From positions 1 through 20,901 of the IMG/VR virus record IMGVR_UViG_3300037427_001161: DNA of 20,901 nucleotides. One strand, written 5' to 3'. Below the pieces are notes generated by a model that did no database searches, had not been told where the DNA came from, and worked only from the letters and a program-made list of their open reading frames with translations. A program made the translations under genes and the position numbers. Below are positions 14,643 through 20,901 of this stretch, one piece after another; the first letter of the stretch is position 1, and every line of letters begins with the position of its first letter. The stretch is from a virus.

Positions 14643-15305
14643 ATGAAAACTATTTTAACATTAAAATATGGTGAGAAATACAGCTCTGATGCTGTTAATT
14701 CTATATACGAACATACCGAAGGCAAATATGATTATGTTTGCGTTACGGATGACCCTAAAGGGTTACATCCTGATATCGGGATTATTTATATGGAACATGA
14801 ACCCAACGACAATATGGAAAAAATAAAACTATTCCAGTTAAAGGATATGGGTACTATATTATATTTAGATTTAGACATAAGAATACAAAAGAACATAGAT
14901 CATTTGTTTGATTATTGTGTTGATAATCCTGTTATAGTATATACTTGGTGGAAAGATAAGGGAGATAAACAATTAAATATACATGATTTCCCTCATCAGC
15001 CAGGATTTCCATTAAGTAATTATAATTCTAGTGTAATGTTATGGAAAGATGCCACGCATATATGGAATCACTATAATAAATATCCTGAAACATATGATGT
15101 ACAATATCCATATGGTGATGATACTTATCTTTACCATGAAGGATTTACATTTGAACACTTGCCACATAATGAGGTATACTCTTATCTTTATTCAGGAAGA
15201 AAGTATAGACCAGAGTATCCTATATGTTTATTAAACGGCTTAGACAGACACCCGGAGATTGAGAAAGAATATGATGAACTTTGTATGCATCAAGTGGGGG
15301 ACTAA
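14643..15305 (+). CDS. Glycosyltransferase, GT-A fold (paralogue 1)
   Basis: 220 residues from the ATG at 14643; a GTG at 14634 is in frame, but the paralogues align from MKTILTLKYG. The pattern is a nucleotide-sugar-dependent GT-A transferase: KYGEKYSSDAVNSIY (8-22), VCVTDDPKGL (32-41), the metal-binding DxD in LYLDLDIRIQKNID (73-86, Asp76 and Asp78), NSSVMLW (128-134) and a YGDD motif (157-160) where others have GTDN. It is the shortest and most divergent of the active-looking paralogues. No Shine-Dalgarno is visible and the predicted leader is very short. The 3' end overlaps the next glycosyltransferase by 35 bases. Donor and acceptor are unknown; host surface glycan, virion protein or DNA base are all possible. 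Confidence 0.85.
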   Translation: MKTILTLKYGEKYSSDAVNSIYEHTEGKYDYVCVTDDPKGLHPDIGIIYMEHEPNDNMEKIKLFQLKDMGTILYLDLDIRIQKNIDHLFDYCVDNPVIVYTWWKDKGDKQLNIHDFPHQPGFPLSNYNSSVMLWKDATHIWNHYNKYPETYDVQYPYGDDTYLYHEGFTFEHLPHNEVYSYLYSGRKYRPEYPICLLNGLDRHPEIEKEYDELCMHQVGD

Positions 15306-16047
15306 ATACTCTCCTGAGTATGTAAACAATCTGTATCGTATGGTACAGGAACACTATCACAATGACTTTACATTTACCTGTTATACAGATGATGATACAG
15401 GATTAAAATGTGATGCTAGAGATATACCTGATATAGAACCATTACATCCTAAGTATTGGTTTGGTAAAGAAAACTATTGTTGGGATAGGGCTAAGTTTTT
15501 AGTATTTAATTCTCATAACTTCTTAGGGTTCGACGATAAATGGTGTTACTTAGACTTAGATGTTATTATACAAAGTGATATATCAGATATATATGAACTG
15601 GCCTTGAAGCCTAGGATTATACATTCTAGGTGGCAAAATCCTAAACACAAACATGATAGGAAGTTTATTGATATTCGAGGAACATTTTTTAACTCTAGTG
15701 TAATGTGTTGGAATAGAGATCAATGTGAACATATCTTTTGGGAGGCATTACAAGAAGATCAAATGATATTTAAAACATTCTGGAAAGGAACAGATAACTA
15801 TCATTACTGGCGTCAAAGAGAGTTCTGGCACAATATGCCTTTTGAATGGATTTACTCTTACAATAGAGGAATGCAATTTCCAGAGGATTTGGAGACACAT
15901 AAATATAGAGAAGAATGTAAATTTTGTTTATTTAATGTAGATGTATTGAAGTCTAATAATAAGCAAATAAAAATAGATGAATTAGAAGATGAGACATTAT
16001 TGAGATTATGGCATGGTAACGATTATAGCAAATCAGCTAGACAATAA
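15271..16047 (+). CDS. Glycosyltransferase, GT-A fold (paralogue 2)
   Basis: 258 residues from the first ATG of an ATGATG pair at 15271. An in-frame TTG at 15259 is less likely because the paralogues begin close to the VCIKWGTKYS segment. Motifs: KWGTKYSPEYVNNLY (8-22), TCYTDDDTGL (36-45), HPKYWFGK (59-66), CWDRAKFLVFNSHNF (70-84), DxD in YLDLDVIIQSDISDI (93-107, Asp95 and Asp97), NSSVMCW (141-147), GTDNYHYWR (173-181) and SYNRG (196-200). It is closest to the paralogue at 18403-19218, with which it shares the HPKYWF, CWDR, GTDNYH and SYNRG segments. It overlaps both neighbours by 35 bases. A GGAG lies 13 bases upstream. Soluble, no membrane segment; sugar specificity unknown. Confidence 0.88.
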   Translation: MMNFVCIKWGTKYSPEYVNNLYRMVQEHYHNDFTFTCYTDDDTGLKCDARDIPDIEPLHPKYWFGKENYCWDRAKFLVFNSHNFLGFDDKWCYLDLDVIIQSDISDIYELALKPRIIHSRWQNPKHKHDRKFIDIRGTFFNSSVMCWNRDQCEHIFWEALQEDQMIFKTFWKGTDNYHYWRQREFWHNMPFEWIYSYNRGMQFPEDLETHKYREECKFCLFNVDVLKSNNKQIKIDELEDETLLRLWHGNDYSKSARQ

Positions 16048-17503
16048 TTACAGTCAAGTACAAATAAACGCATTATATACGCAGGTTAAGAAACTGTGCG
16101 TAGATCCTTTTGATTTCTATGTCTTTACTAATGATGATGAATATAAAATTTTAGAAACTACACGAAAAAAAGAAGGCTATATAGATGGTATAACCTTTCA
16201 TGTGCCTAAGTATGGGAAGGATTGGTTGGAAATAGATATAATGCAACATACCAAACCTGGCGGACATACATTGTTTATAACTCCTAATTGTATTATTAAC
16301 AACATACAGGACATAGACATTTATAAATCAAACAAGAAGATTTTGCTTGAGGATGGTAACCTAGGATATTTTGTATACCGTAATGATAAAGTGGAGGCCA
16401 TACTTAAAGAATGGGACAAAAGCGAAGATGATTTATTATATAACTATGATATATTTAGCGAGAAGTTTTTGATAGAAGAAGGTACAATACCTTTCCTACA
16501 AGATAGTACAGCATCCTATCCAGAAAAAACAGATGGTAATATAGTTGCATTGCCTTTTTGGTATGAGGATTTTACTGAAGAACAATTAGATAGAATGTAT
16601 AACAAAGAAACAGATCTTTATCCTTACTTACCTGAAAGAGTAGAAATAAATCCTATATCAGGAGATGACTATCTAACTTTAGAACAGATAGAGGATACAT
16701 TTACAAAAGACTTTATAGAAAAATCTAAGTTAAAAAGAATACATTTTAAAGGTACAGATAAAGACCCTACACTAAATCCTGAACTATTTGATATAGCTCA
16801 TTTCTTTATGTCTAGATGGGGTATTGGTGGGTGTGATATAACTACAGATGGCAAATCTAATGAACCTATTTGGTGGAGTAACTTAGGCTTAATGTTTTTA
16901 GAAGCAGGCAATATTACATTTAATATTAATACTGGCAATCCAGATAAACGAATATTACAAAATGCAAAGGCATTAATAGACTCTGGGTGTAGAGTGTTTT
17001 GGAATTATGTACATACGAATCAGTTAGATTCTGATATTCAGAAAGCTAAAAAGATTTCACAACAATATAATTTTTATGGCTTTATATATGATAATCAAAT
17101 ATCTAAAGAAGAAATAGTAATAGATAAAAAAGAAAAACCAGACATGCCAGACTATAAACTTATAGAACTAGAGACTCTACAGACAAGAAAAAAAGATGAC
17201 ATATATAAAGAGAGAACAATAAAGTTTTCACCACATGTTAAGTGTGAAGGTAAAGTTAATAATTCATTTTATCTAAACTCTAAAGGTAATGTGTTTCCCT
17301 GTAAACATGTGGCTCTTAACTTAACTACTGCATATAATTCTCCTGAACACAAGACAGAGTTATTGTATAGTTGGGATAAGAATAATATAAATGAACACAC
17401 TCTAGAAGAAATTTTTACAAATGACTTCTTTAAAGGTTACTTTAATAATTTATTAAAGTTGAATCCAGCAATAATACATAATGAACAAGGTGGTTTATGT
17501 TAA
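16013..17503 (+). CDS. Degenerate glycosyltransferase fused to a cluster-less radical-SAM-like domain
   Basis: 496 residues in two parts. Residues 1-185 align with the N-terminal half of the neighbouring glycosyltransferases (DNNYSQVQINALYTQVKK; FYVFTNDDE; LFITPNCIINNIQDI), but the DLD motif is replaced by T90-P91-N92 and the NSS, GTDN and SYNRG motifs are missing. Residues about 205-360 resemble the TIM-barrel of phage radical-SAM proteins: LTLEQIEDTF, FKGTDKDPTLNPELFDIAHF, ITTDGKSNEPIWWSNLG, QNAKALIDSGCRVFWNYVHT. However, no CX3CX2C motif exists; the seven cysteines are at 29, 93, 274, 326, 411, 430 and 496. Residues 411-434 (CEGKVNNSFYLNSKG, then NVFPCKH) look like part of a SPASM/twitch cluster domain. 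Both active sites appear lost, so a binding or scaffolding role is possible. The frame is intact over its whole length. Confidence 0.72.
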   Translation: MVTIIANQLDNNYSQVQINALYTQVKKLCVDPFDFYVFTNDDEYKILETTRKKEGYIDGITFHVPKYGKDWLEIDIMQHTKPGGHTLFITPNCIINNIQDIDIYKSNKKILLEDGNLGYFVYRNDKVEAILKEWDKSEDDLLYNYDIFSEKFLIEEGTIPFLQDSTASYPEKTDGNIVALPFWYEDFTEEQLDRMYNKETDLYPYLPERVEINPISGDDYLTLEQIEDTFTKDFIEKSKLKRIHFKGTDKDPTLNPELFDIAHFFMSRWGIGGCDITTDGKSNEPIWWSNLGLMFLEAGNITFNINTGNPDKRILQNAKALIDSGCRVFWNYVHTNQLDSDIQKAKKISQQYNFYGFIYDNQISKEEIVIDKKEKPDMPDYKLIELETLQTRKKDDIYKERTIKFSPHVKCEGKVNNSFYLNSKGNVFPCKHVALNLTTAYNSPEHKTELLYSWDKNNINEHTLEEIFTNDFFKGYFNNLLKLNPAIIHNEQGGLC

Positions 17504-17745
17504 AAGTAAGAAAAGACGGTGTTGTAATCGAAGGTGCATTTGACGATGCAGATATTTATGTTCCTTTAATAGCGGAAACTGAATTTGCAACATTAATTGT
17601 GCGTGTTCGTATAGAAACATTCGAAGATAAATGTATTGAAATTACCTCGGCACTAGCTAATATAGGTAAACAATATGGAACGGACTTTATAATTGCTCGA
17701 ACCAGAGCAGGGACATTCGGAAACGAGGGAATATATGGAAGTTAA
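17497..17745 (+). CDS. Small protein of unknown function between the fusion gene and thyX
   Basis: 82 residues, not recognised. It reads as a compact alpha/beta protein: strand-like MLKVRKDGVVIEG, then DADIYVPLIAETEFATLIVR and VRIETFEDKCIEITSALANI, then GKQYGTDFIIARTRAGTFGN. It has one cysteine (residue 46), no membrane segment and no signal peptide. The start ATG overlaps the stop of the upstream gene (ATGTTAA), and its end overlaps the thyX start by 11 bases, so it is embedded in a coupled operon and very likely translated. No function should be assigned; it may be an accessory subunit of a neighbouring enzyme (inference). Confidence 0.78.
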   Translation: MLKVRKDGVVIEGAFDDADIYVPLIAETEFATLIVRVRIETFEDKCIEITSALANIGKQYGTDFIIARTRAGTFGNEGIYGS

Positions 17746-18406
17746 CTTAATCAGTTACAGTAAAGCAGATGGCAATTATCTTATAGACAGCACAAGTGCT
17801 ACAGAACTTGTAGCCTTTTGTGCTAGAGTAAGTAATCCAGATGGGCAGTTAAATAAAGATACAAGTGAGAAACTTATTAAGTATCTAATGAAACACAAGC
17901 ATTGGTCGCCATTAGAAATGGTTAGTGTATGTTTAGAAATAGACACCACAAGAGACATTGCAAGACAAATTTTAAGGCATAGGAGTTTTAGCTTTCAAGA
18001 ATTTAGTCAGCGGTATGCAGATCCTACAAAGGACTTAGAGTTTGAAGTAAGAGAAGCAAGAATGCAAGACCCTAAAAATAGACAAAATAGTATTCCTACT
18101 GAAGACTATGAATTAGATAGTAAGTGGCAGGAATTACAAAAGGATATTATTAGGCAAACTAGATATGCTTATACATGGGCTTTAGAACATGGGATAGCAA
18201 AAGAACAAGCAAGAGTTGTATTACCTGAAGGCAATACTAAGAGTAGAATGTATGTTAACGGAACACTAAGAAGCTGGATACATTACATTGAACTTCGAGG
18301 TGCTAATGGTACGCAGTTAGAACACATGGATATTGCACATGCAGTTGCAGATGTAATAACTAAAATTTTTCCACTAGCAGGAGATTATAAAGGCAAAGAG
18401 ATATGA
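17735..18406 (+). CDS. thyX: Flavin-dependent thymidylate synthase ThyX
   Basis: 223 residues from the ATG at 17735, which has a GAGGGA a few bases upstream; a longer frame starts at 17693 but lacks the family pattern. ThyX makes dTMP from dUMP using methylene-tetrahydrofolate, NADPH and FAD, and works as a homotetramer. The signature RHRxxSxxxxSxR is present as RHRSFSFQEFSQR (81-93). Other family segments are CARVSNP (29-35), HWSPLEMVSVCLEI (56-69), EQARVVLPEGNTK (157-169) and LRSWIHYIELR (178-188). All signature residues are intact, so it should be active. thyX is common in marine T4-like phages as a nucleotide-supply gene; here it sits inside a glycosyltransferase cassette and overlaps the next gene by four bases (ATGA). 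Confidence 0.97.
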   Translation: MEVNLISYSKADGNYLIDSTSATELVAFCARVSNPDGQLNKDTSEKLIKYLMKHKHWSPLEMVSVCLEIDTTRDIARQILRHRSFSFQEFSQRYADPTKDLEFEVREARMQDPKNRQNSIPTEDYELDSKWQELQKDIIRQTRYAYTWALEHGIAKEQARVVLPEGNTKSRMYVNGTLRSWIHYIELRGANGTQLEHMDIAHAVADVITKIFPLAGDYKGKEI

Positions 18407-19218
18407 GAGTAAATGTAGTATGTTCTAAGTGGGGCACCAGATATGGTCCTCACTTTGTGAACAAATTGAAAAATATGGCCAAGAGAAATTGTAATCCTAA
18501 ACACGATTTCCATTTCTATTGTTATACAGATGATGCCGAAGGATTAGATGATGATGTAAAAGTTATTCCTTTTCCAGATATACCTAACATACATCCTAAG
18601 TATTGGTTTCAAAAAGACGACTTTAAGTATGGTATGGCTAGGTGTTGGGATAGGCCTAAGACAATGGTATTCAATACTCATAACTTTGCTGAAGATAAAC
18701 CTACAGGTCGTTTTATATTCTTTGACTTAGATGTTATTATACAAAATGATATAGAGCCTTTAATTACCTATAATATGGAAAGACCAACTAAGTTAAGAAG
18801 CTGGTGGCAAGACCCGCGCCCAATGAAGACGCGGAGATTTAAATTATCACACGGAGCATATACTAATGGCAGTTGCCAAGTTTGGTCCGACGATCAAGCA
18901 GAATGTATATGGCATGATGTATTAGAGAACCAAGAAAAGATATGGTTTACATATACAGACGGAACAGACAATTATCACTCATGGAGATGGGGTGATTGGG
19001 GTAAAAAATTATGGGATCATTTCCCAGCAGATTATGCCTACTCGTATAACCGAGGGCGTAGTTGGGAAGATGATGATTTGGAAACAGAAATATACAGAGA
19101 AACACCAATCCTTTGTGTATTTAATATTGATCTACTACCTAAACAAATGACTTCAGGTAGAGGACATACAAAGCAAAATGAATTGGTAGATCCGGAGTTA
19201 TTAAACCATTGGCGCTAA
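18403..19218 (+). CDS. Glycosyltransferase, GT-A fold (paralogue 4)
   Basis: 271 residues, the longest single-domain member of the array. Motifs: SKWGTRYGPHFVNKLK (8-23), YCYTDDAEGL (39-48), HPKYWFQK (64-71), CWDRPKTMVFNTHNF (81-95), DxD in FFDLDVIIQNDIEPL (106-120, Asp108 and Asp110), NGSCQVW (155-161, where others have NSSxxxW), TDGTDNYHSWRWG (185-197) and SYNRG (214-218). It is most like the paralogue at 15271-16047, which suggests duplication with the fusion gene, the 82-residue gene and thyX now between them. It starts within the thyX stop codon (ATGA) and probably depends on translational coupling. It is predicted soluble; the sugar donor is unknown. Confidence 0.88.
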   Translation: MRVNVVCSKWGTRYGPHFVNKLKNMAKRNCNPKHDFHFYCYTDDAEGLDDDVKVIPFPDIPNIHPKYWFQKDDFKYGMARCWDRPKTMVFNTHNFAEDKPTGRFIFFDLDVIIQNDIEPLITYNMERPTKLRSWWQDPRPMKTRRFKLSHGAYTNGSCQVWSDDQAECIWHDVLENQEKIWFTYTDGTDNYHSWRWGDWGKKLWDHFPADYAYSYNRGRSWEDDDLETEIYRETPILCVFNIDLLPKQMTSGRGHTKQNELVDPELLNHWR

Positions 19219-19889
19219 ACATTTATACAGTAAAGTGGGGCAGTAAATATTCTGCCAAACATGTTAACAAGATATACGAATCCTGTCTGGAATCTGTATC
19301 ACAAAGCTTTACATTTTACTGTCTAACAGAAAATGCAAAAGGACTTAATGAAGACATTAATGTTCTACCATTTCCTAAAGAAAACAAATTAGAGAAGTGG
19401 TGGAATAAAATGTATTTGTTTGATGATAATGTAGTTAGACAAAAAGGCGAAAACTTATTCTTGGACTTAGATATTATTATACAAAAGAACATAGATGATA
19501 TAGTAAACTTTGATCCTGAAGATTGTTTATGTTTTGGCCAAACGCATTGGCATGATATGGAAACACAAAAGAAAGAAACAGAACATGTTCCTCATAAATA
19601 TACAGACTTAAACTCTAGTATATTAAGATGGAACGATAATTTAGATAAAGAAAATATTACTCTTTATTTTAAAACACATTTAGATAAAATATTATGGTAC
19701 TACCGTGGAATAGATAATTTCTTTATGCACAAAGGTGTAGCAAGAATTAAATATTTTCCGTTAGGGTGGTTTTATAGTTATAACCAAGGCTATATTTATC
19801 CACATGATATAGAAAAACATGTATTCAGACAAATACCATATGTCTGTTTATTTGATTCAATGGGAAGAAAAGAAGATGTTAAATTTTAA
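19209..19889 (+). CDS. Glycosyltransferase, GT-A fold (paralogue 5)
   Basis: 226 residues. The start is a TTG at 19209, chosen because no ATG lies before the conserved IYTVKWGSKYSAKHVNKIY segment and a GGAG stands at 19194-19197. Motifs: KWGSKYS (9-15), FYCLTENAKGL (36-46), DxD in LFLDLDIIIQKNIDDI (83-98, Asp86 and Asp88), NSSILRW (135-141), GIDNFF (167-172) and YSYNQG (189-194). It is shorter than paralogues 2 and 4, lacking the CWDR/HNF insert, and has KWWNKMYLF in its place, like many cellular and phage members of this family. It overlaps the previous gene by 10 bases and the next by 14. Enzyme class is secure; substrate unknown. Confidence 0.86.
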   Translation: MALNIYTVKWGSKYSAKHVNKIYESCLESVSQSFTFYCLTENAKGLNEDINVLPFPKENKLEKWWNKMYLFDDNVVRQKGENLFLDLDIIIQKNIDDIVNFDPEDCLCFGQTHWHDMETQKKETEHVPHKYTDLNSSILRWNDNLDKENITLYFKTHLDKILWYYRGIDNFFMHKGVARIKYFPLGWFYSYNQGYIYPHDIEKHVFRQIPYVCLFDSMGRKEDVKF

Positions 19890-20544
19890 TTTTTTAAACA
19901 GTATGCAATATTGGGGAGAAGGCCTCGCTAAGGTTGAACATGAGATGAAACATAAGCATGATGACTTTAGACAAGCTCTTAATCCTAATACAATGGAAGG
20001 CGCTATTTGGTTAGTTGAAGAACTAAAAAATAGTCTAGATGATTATATGAAAGACGAGCAGTTTAACATTCTTGTATTAAACAGCTGGTTAGGAGTTCCT
20101 TTAGTTCCACTCTTATGTGAGAACTTGTCCGTAGGTGAATTGCACCTAGTTGACATCGATAACGAAGCTTTAGAGCTCTCTAAGGTGTTTAATAAGCATT
20201 ATATCACCGAAGAATTCATAAAAATAAATCACTGGAACATGGATATTCCATTTGCTTTTGATGAATTAAATCAACTTAAGGTTGATATAGTTATTACAAT
20301 GGGAGCAGAACAGATGTATCCATTAAAAGATTTAAAGACTGCCAACAAACATGCTATATTTGCTATACAAAATTCTAATGTTATAGAAGAGATGTATGGT
20401 ATTAATTGTGTTGATAGTGAGAAAGCTTTAATAGAAAATGCAGGACTTGTGAATACCTCCTACACAGGCAAGACAAAACAATTTTATTATGATTGGAATG
20501 GGAAGGTACATTTTGATAGGTTTATGGCAATTGGCACAAAATAG
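19876..20544 (+). CDS. SAM-dependent methyltransferase-like protein
   Basis: 222 residues from the ATG at 19876; the frame is open upstream to 19819, but 19876 gives a 14-base overlap with the glycosyltransferase gene. The middle has a Rossmann-like class I methyltransferase layout: strand and glycine loop NILVLNSWLGVPLVPLL (64-80), LHLVDIDNEALELSKVF (89-105) with acidic residues Asp93/Asp95 at the SAM ribose position, WNMDIPF (120-126) and VDIVITMGAEQM (136-147). The glycine loop is atypical, with WLGV replacing the usual GxGxG. The N-terminal 60 residues are helical and charged. It may methylate a sugar or protein in connection with the neighbouring glycosyltransferases (inference). The substrate cannot be read from the sequence. 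Confidence 0.7.
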   Translation: MLNFNFLNSMQYWGEGLAKVEHEMKHKHDDFRQALNPNTMEGAIWLVEELKNSLDDYMKDEQFNILVLNSWLGVPLVPLLCENLSVGELHLVDIDNEALELSKVFNKHYITEEFIKINHWNMDIPFAFDELNQLKVDIVITMGAEQMYPLKDLKTANKHAIFAIQNSNVIEEMYGINCVDSEKALIENAGLVNTSYTGKTKQFYYDWNGKVHFDRFMAIGTK

Positions 20545-20764
20545 TAGATTAAGGAAGGCATTACACGAAGCAACTTATGACACCGCCATAGGAGCAATAA
20601 TAATGTTCCCTTTAAGTGTGGGAATAATTAAGGCTTGCATAGACTACGCAGGCACCTCTGCTGAGATGGCTGCGTTTATTAACTTTTTAGGATTAACTGG
20701 AATTGCTATTGTAAGAAAAGCTCTTGTAAGGCTTAGATTCGAAAGTAAATATAATGATAAATAA
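20531..20764 (+). CDS. Small two-helix membrane protein (DUF7220-like)
   Basis: Two hydrophobic segments, AIGAIIMFPLSVGIIKACI and INFLGLTGIAIVRKAL, separated by a short loop, followed by a basic tail (VRLRFESKYNDK). The pattern YDTAIGAIIMFPLS plus a second helix and a RKxLVRLxFE tail resembles a family of small phage membrane proteins that I know as DUF7220. Function is unknown. The start is uncertain: the frame is open from 20489 (ATG) and 20498 (ATG), while TTG at 20531 has an ATAGG ten bases upstream and reduces the overlap with the previous gene to 14 bases. From 20489 the protein is 91 residues; from 20531, 77. It is the last gene of the plus-strand cassette. Confidence 0.65.
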   Translation: MAQNSRLRKALHEATYDTAIGAIIMFPLSVGIIKACIDYAGTSAEMAAFINFLGLTGIAIVRKALVRLRFESKYNDK

Positions 20765-20894
20765 ATTCAAATGCACCTATTGCTAATACAATTAACAAAA
20801 GTATGACTGCCAATTTAAGCATAAACATTAACAAGTCAGGCAAAAATTTTATTGCCAAGTAAAGTATAGTTATAAAACCTATTAGTTCTAACAT
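20733..20894 (-). CDS. Small hydrophobic protein, convergent to the cassette
   Basis: A 53-residue minus-strand frame beginning MLELIGFITILYLAIKF at 20894, with a second hydrophobic stretch LKLAVILLLIVLAIGAFEF and an aromatic end IYHYIYFRI. It looks like a two-helix membrane peptide. The frame is still open at the window edge, so the true start may be further right. It overlaps the end of the plus-strand membrane protein gene by 32 bases, tail to tail, and is the only reading that explains the last 137 bases. The ribosome site cannot be seen. AT-rich DNA can give hydrophobic frames by chance, so confidence is modest. Confidence 0.4.
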   Translation of the reverse strand: MLELIGFITILYLAIKFLPDLLMFMLKLAVILLLIVLAIGAFEFIYHYIYFRI

Positions 20895-20901
20895 TAGTCT
20901 A

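Noticed and set aside
16013-17503. Calling the fusion gene an active radical-SAM enzyme
   Set aside because: The segment order suggests the barrel, but there is no CX3CX2C and no equivalent cysteine spacing among the seven cysteines.
1-20901. CRISPR array, tRNA genes, insertion sequence
   Set aside because: No regularly spaced repeats with unique spacers, no cloverleaf-like sequence that I could recognise, and no transposase or terminal inverted repeats. The repeats present are gene duplications or short palindromes.

Overview
The window is a piece of the late-gene region of a T4-like contractile-tailed phage (myovirus). It carries an almost unbroken T4-order morphogenesis block: neck gp13 and gp14, tail terminator gp15, terminase gp16 and gp17, tail sheath gp18, tail tube gp19, portal gp20, a gp67-like scaffold protein and the protease gp21. 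The DNA is AT-rich. The sequence variants resemble marine T4-like phages of the kind known from cyanobacteria and SAR11 (my recollection of family features, not a search). The host cannot be read from this window.

Layout. Positions 1-14585 are all on the minus strand. Read in the direction of transcription (high to low coordinates), the region starts with seven virion or tail-appendage genes (14585 to 10293): small beta-rich proteins, two long fibre-like proteins, short proteins with the fibre-type N-terminal domain, and a coiled-coil/proline-rich protein. Then come gp13, gp14, gp15, gp16, gp17, gp18, gp19, gp20, a gp67-like protein, two small conserved-looking genes where T4 has gp68, and the start of gp21, which runs off the left edge. 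Most genes overlap or abut and have clear Shine-Dalgarno sequences. TATAAATA late-promoter boxes stand before gp18, before gp19 and at the head of the block.

At about 14620 the strand switches. A 12-bp perfect palindrome places a TATAAATA box on each strand, overlapping by four bases, so one site could fire in both directions. From 14643 to 20764 the plus strand carries a tightly overlapping accessory cassette. It holds four GT-A type glycosyltransferase paralogues with intact DLD motifs and a fifth paralogous domain that has lost its DxD. That fifth domain is fused to a radical-SAM-like domain without a CX3CX2C cluster motif. The cassette also holds an 82-residue orphan, the flavin-dependent thymidylate synthase ThyX, a SAM-methyltransferase-like protein and a two-helix membrane protein. 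A short convergent minus-strand ORF encoding a hydrophobic protein closes the window.

How it works together. The minus strand builds and packages the particle: scaffold, protease and portal for the head, gp16/17 for DNA packaging, gp13/14/15 for joining head and tail, gp18/19 for the contractile tail, and the fibre-like proteins for surface appendages. The plus cassette probably builds or decorates a glycan, on the virion, on host surface polysaccharide or on DNA bases, and ThyX supplies dTMP. The cassette, and especially the doubly degenerate glycosyltransferase/radical-SAM fusion inside a duplicated array, is the most unusual part of the window.
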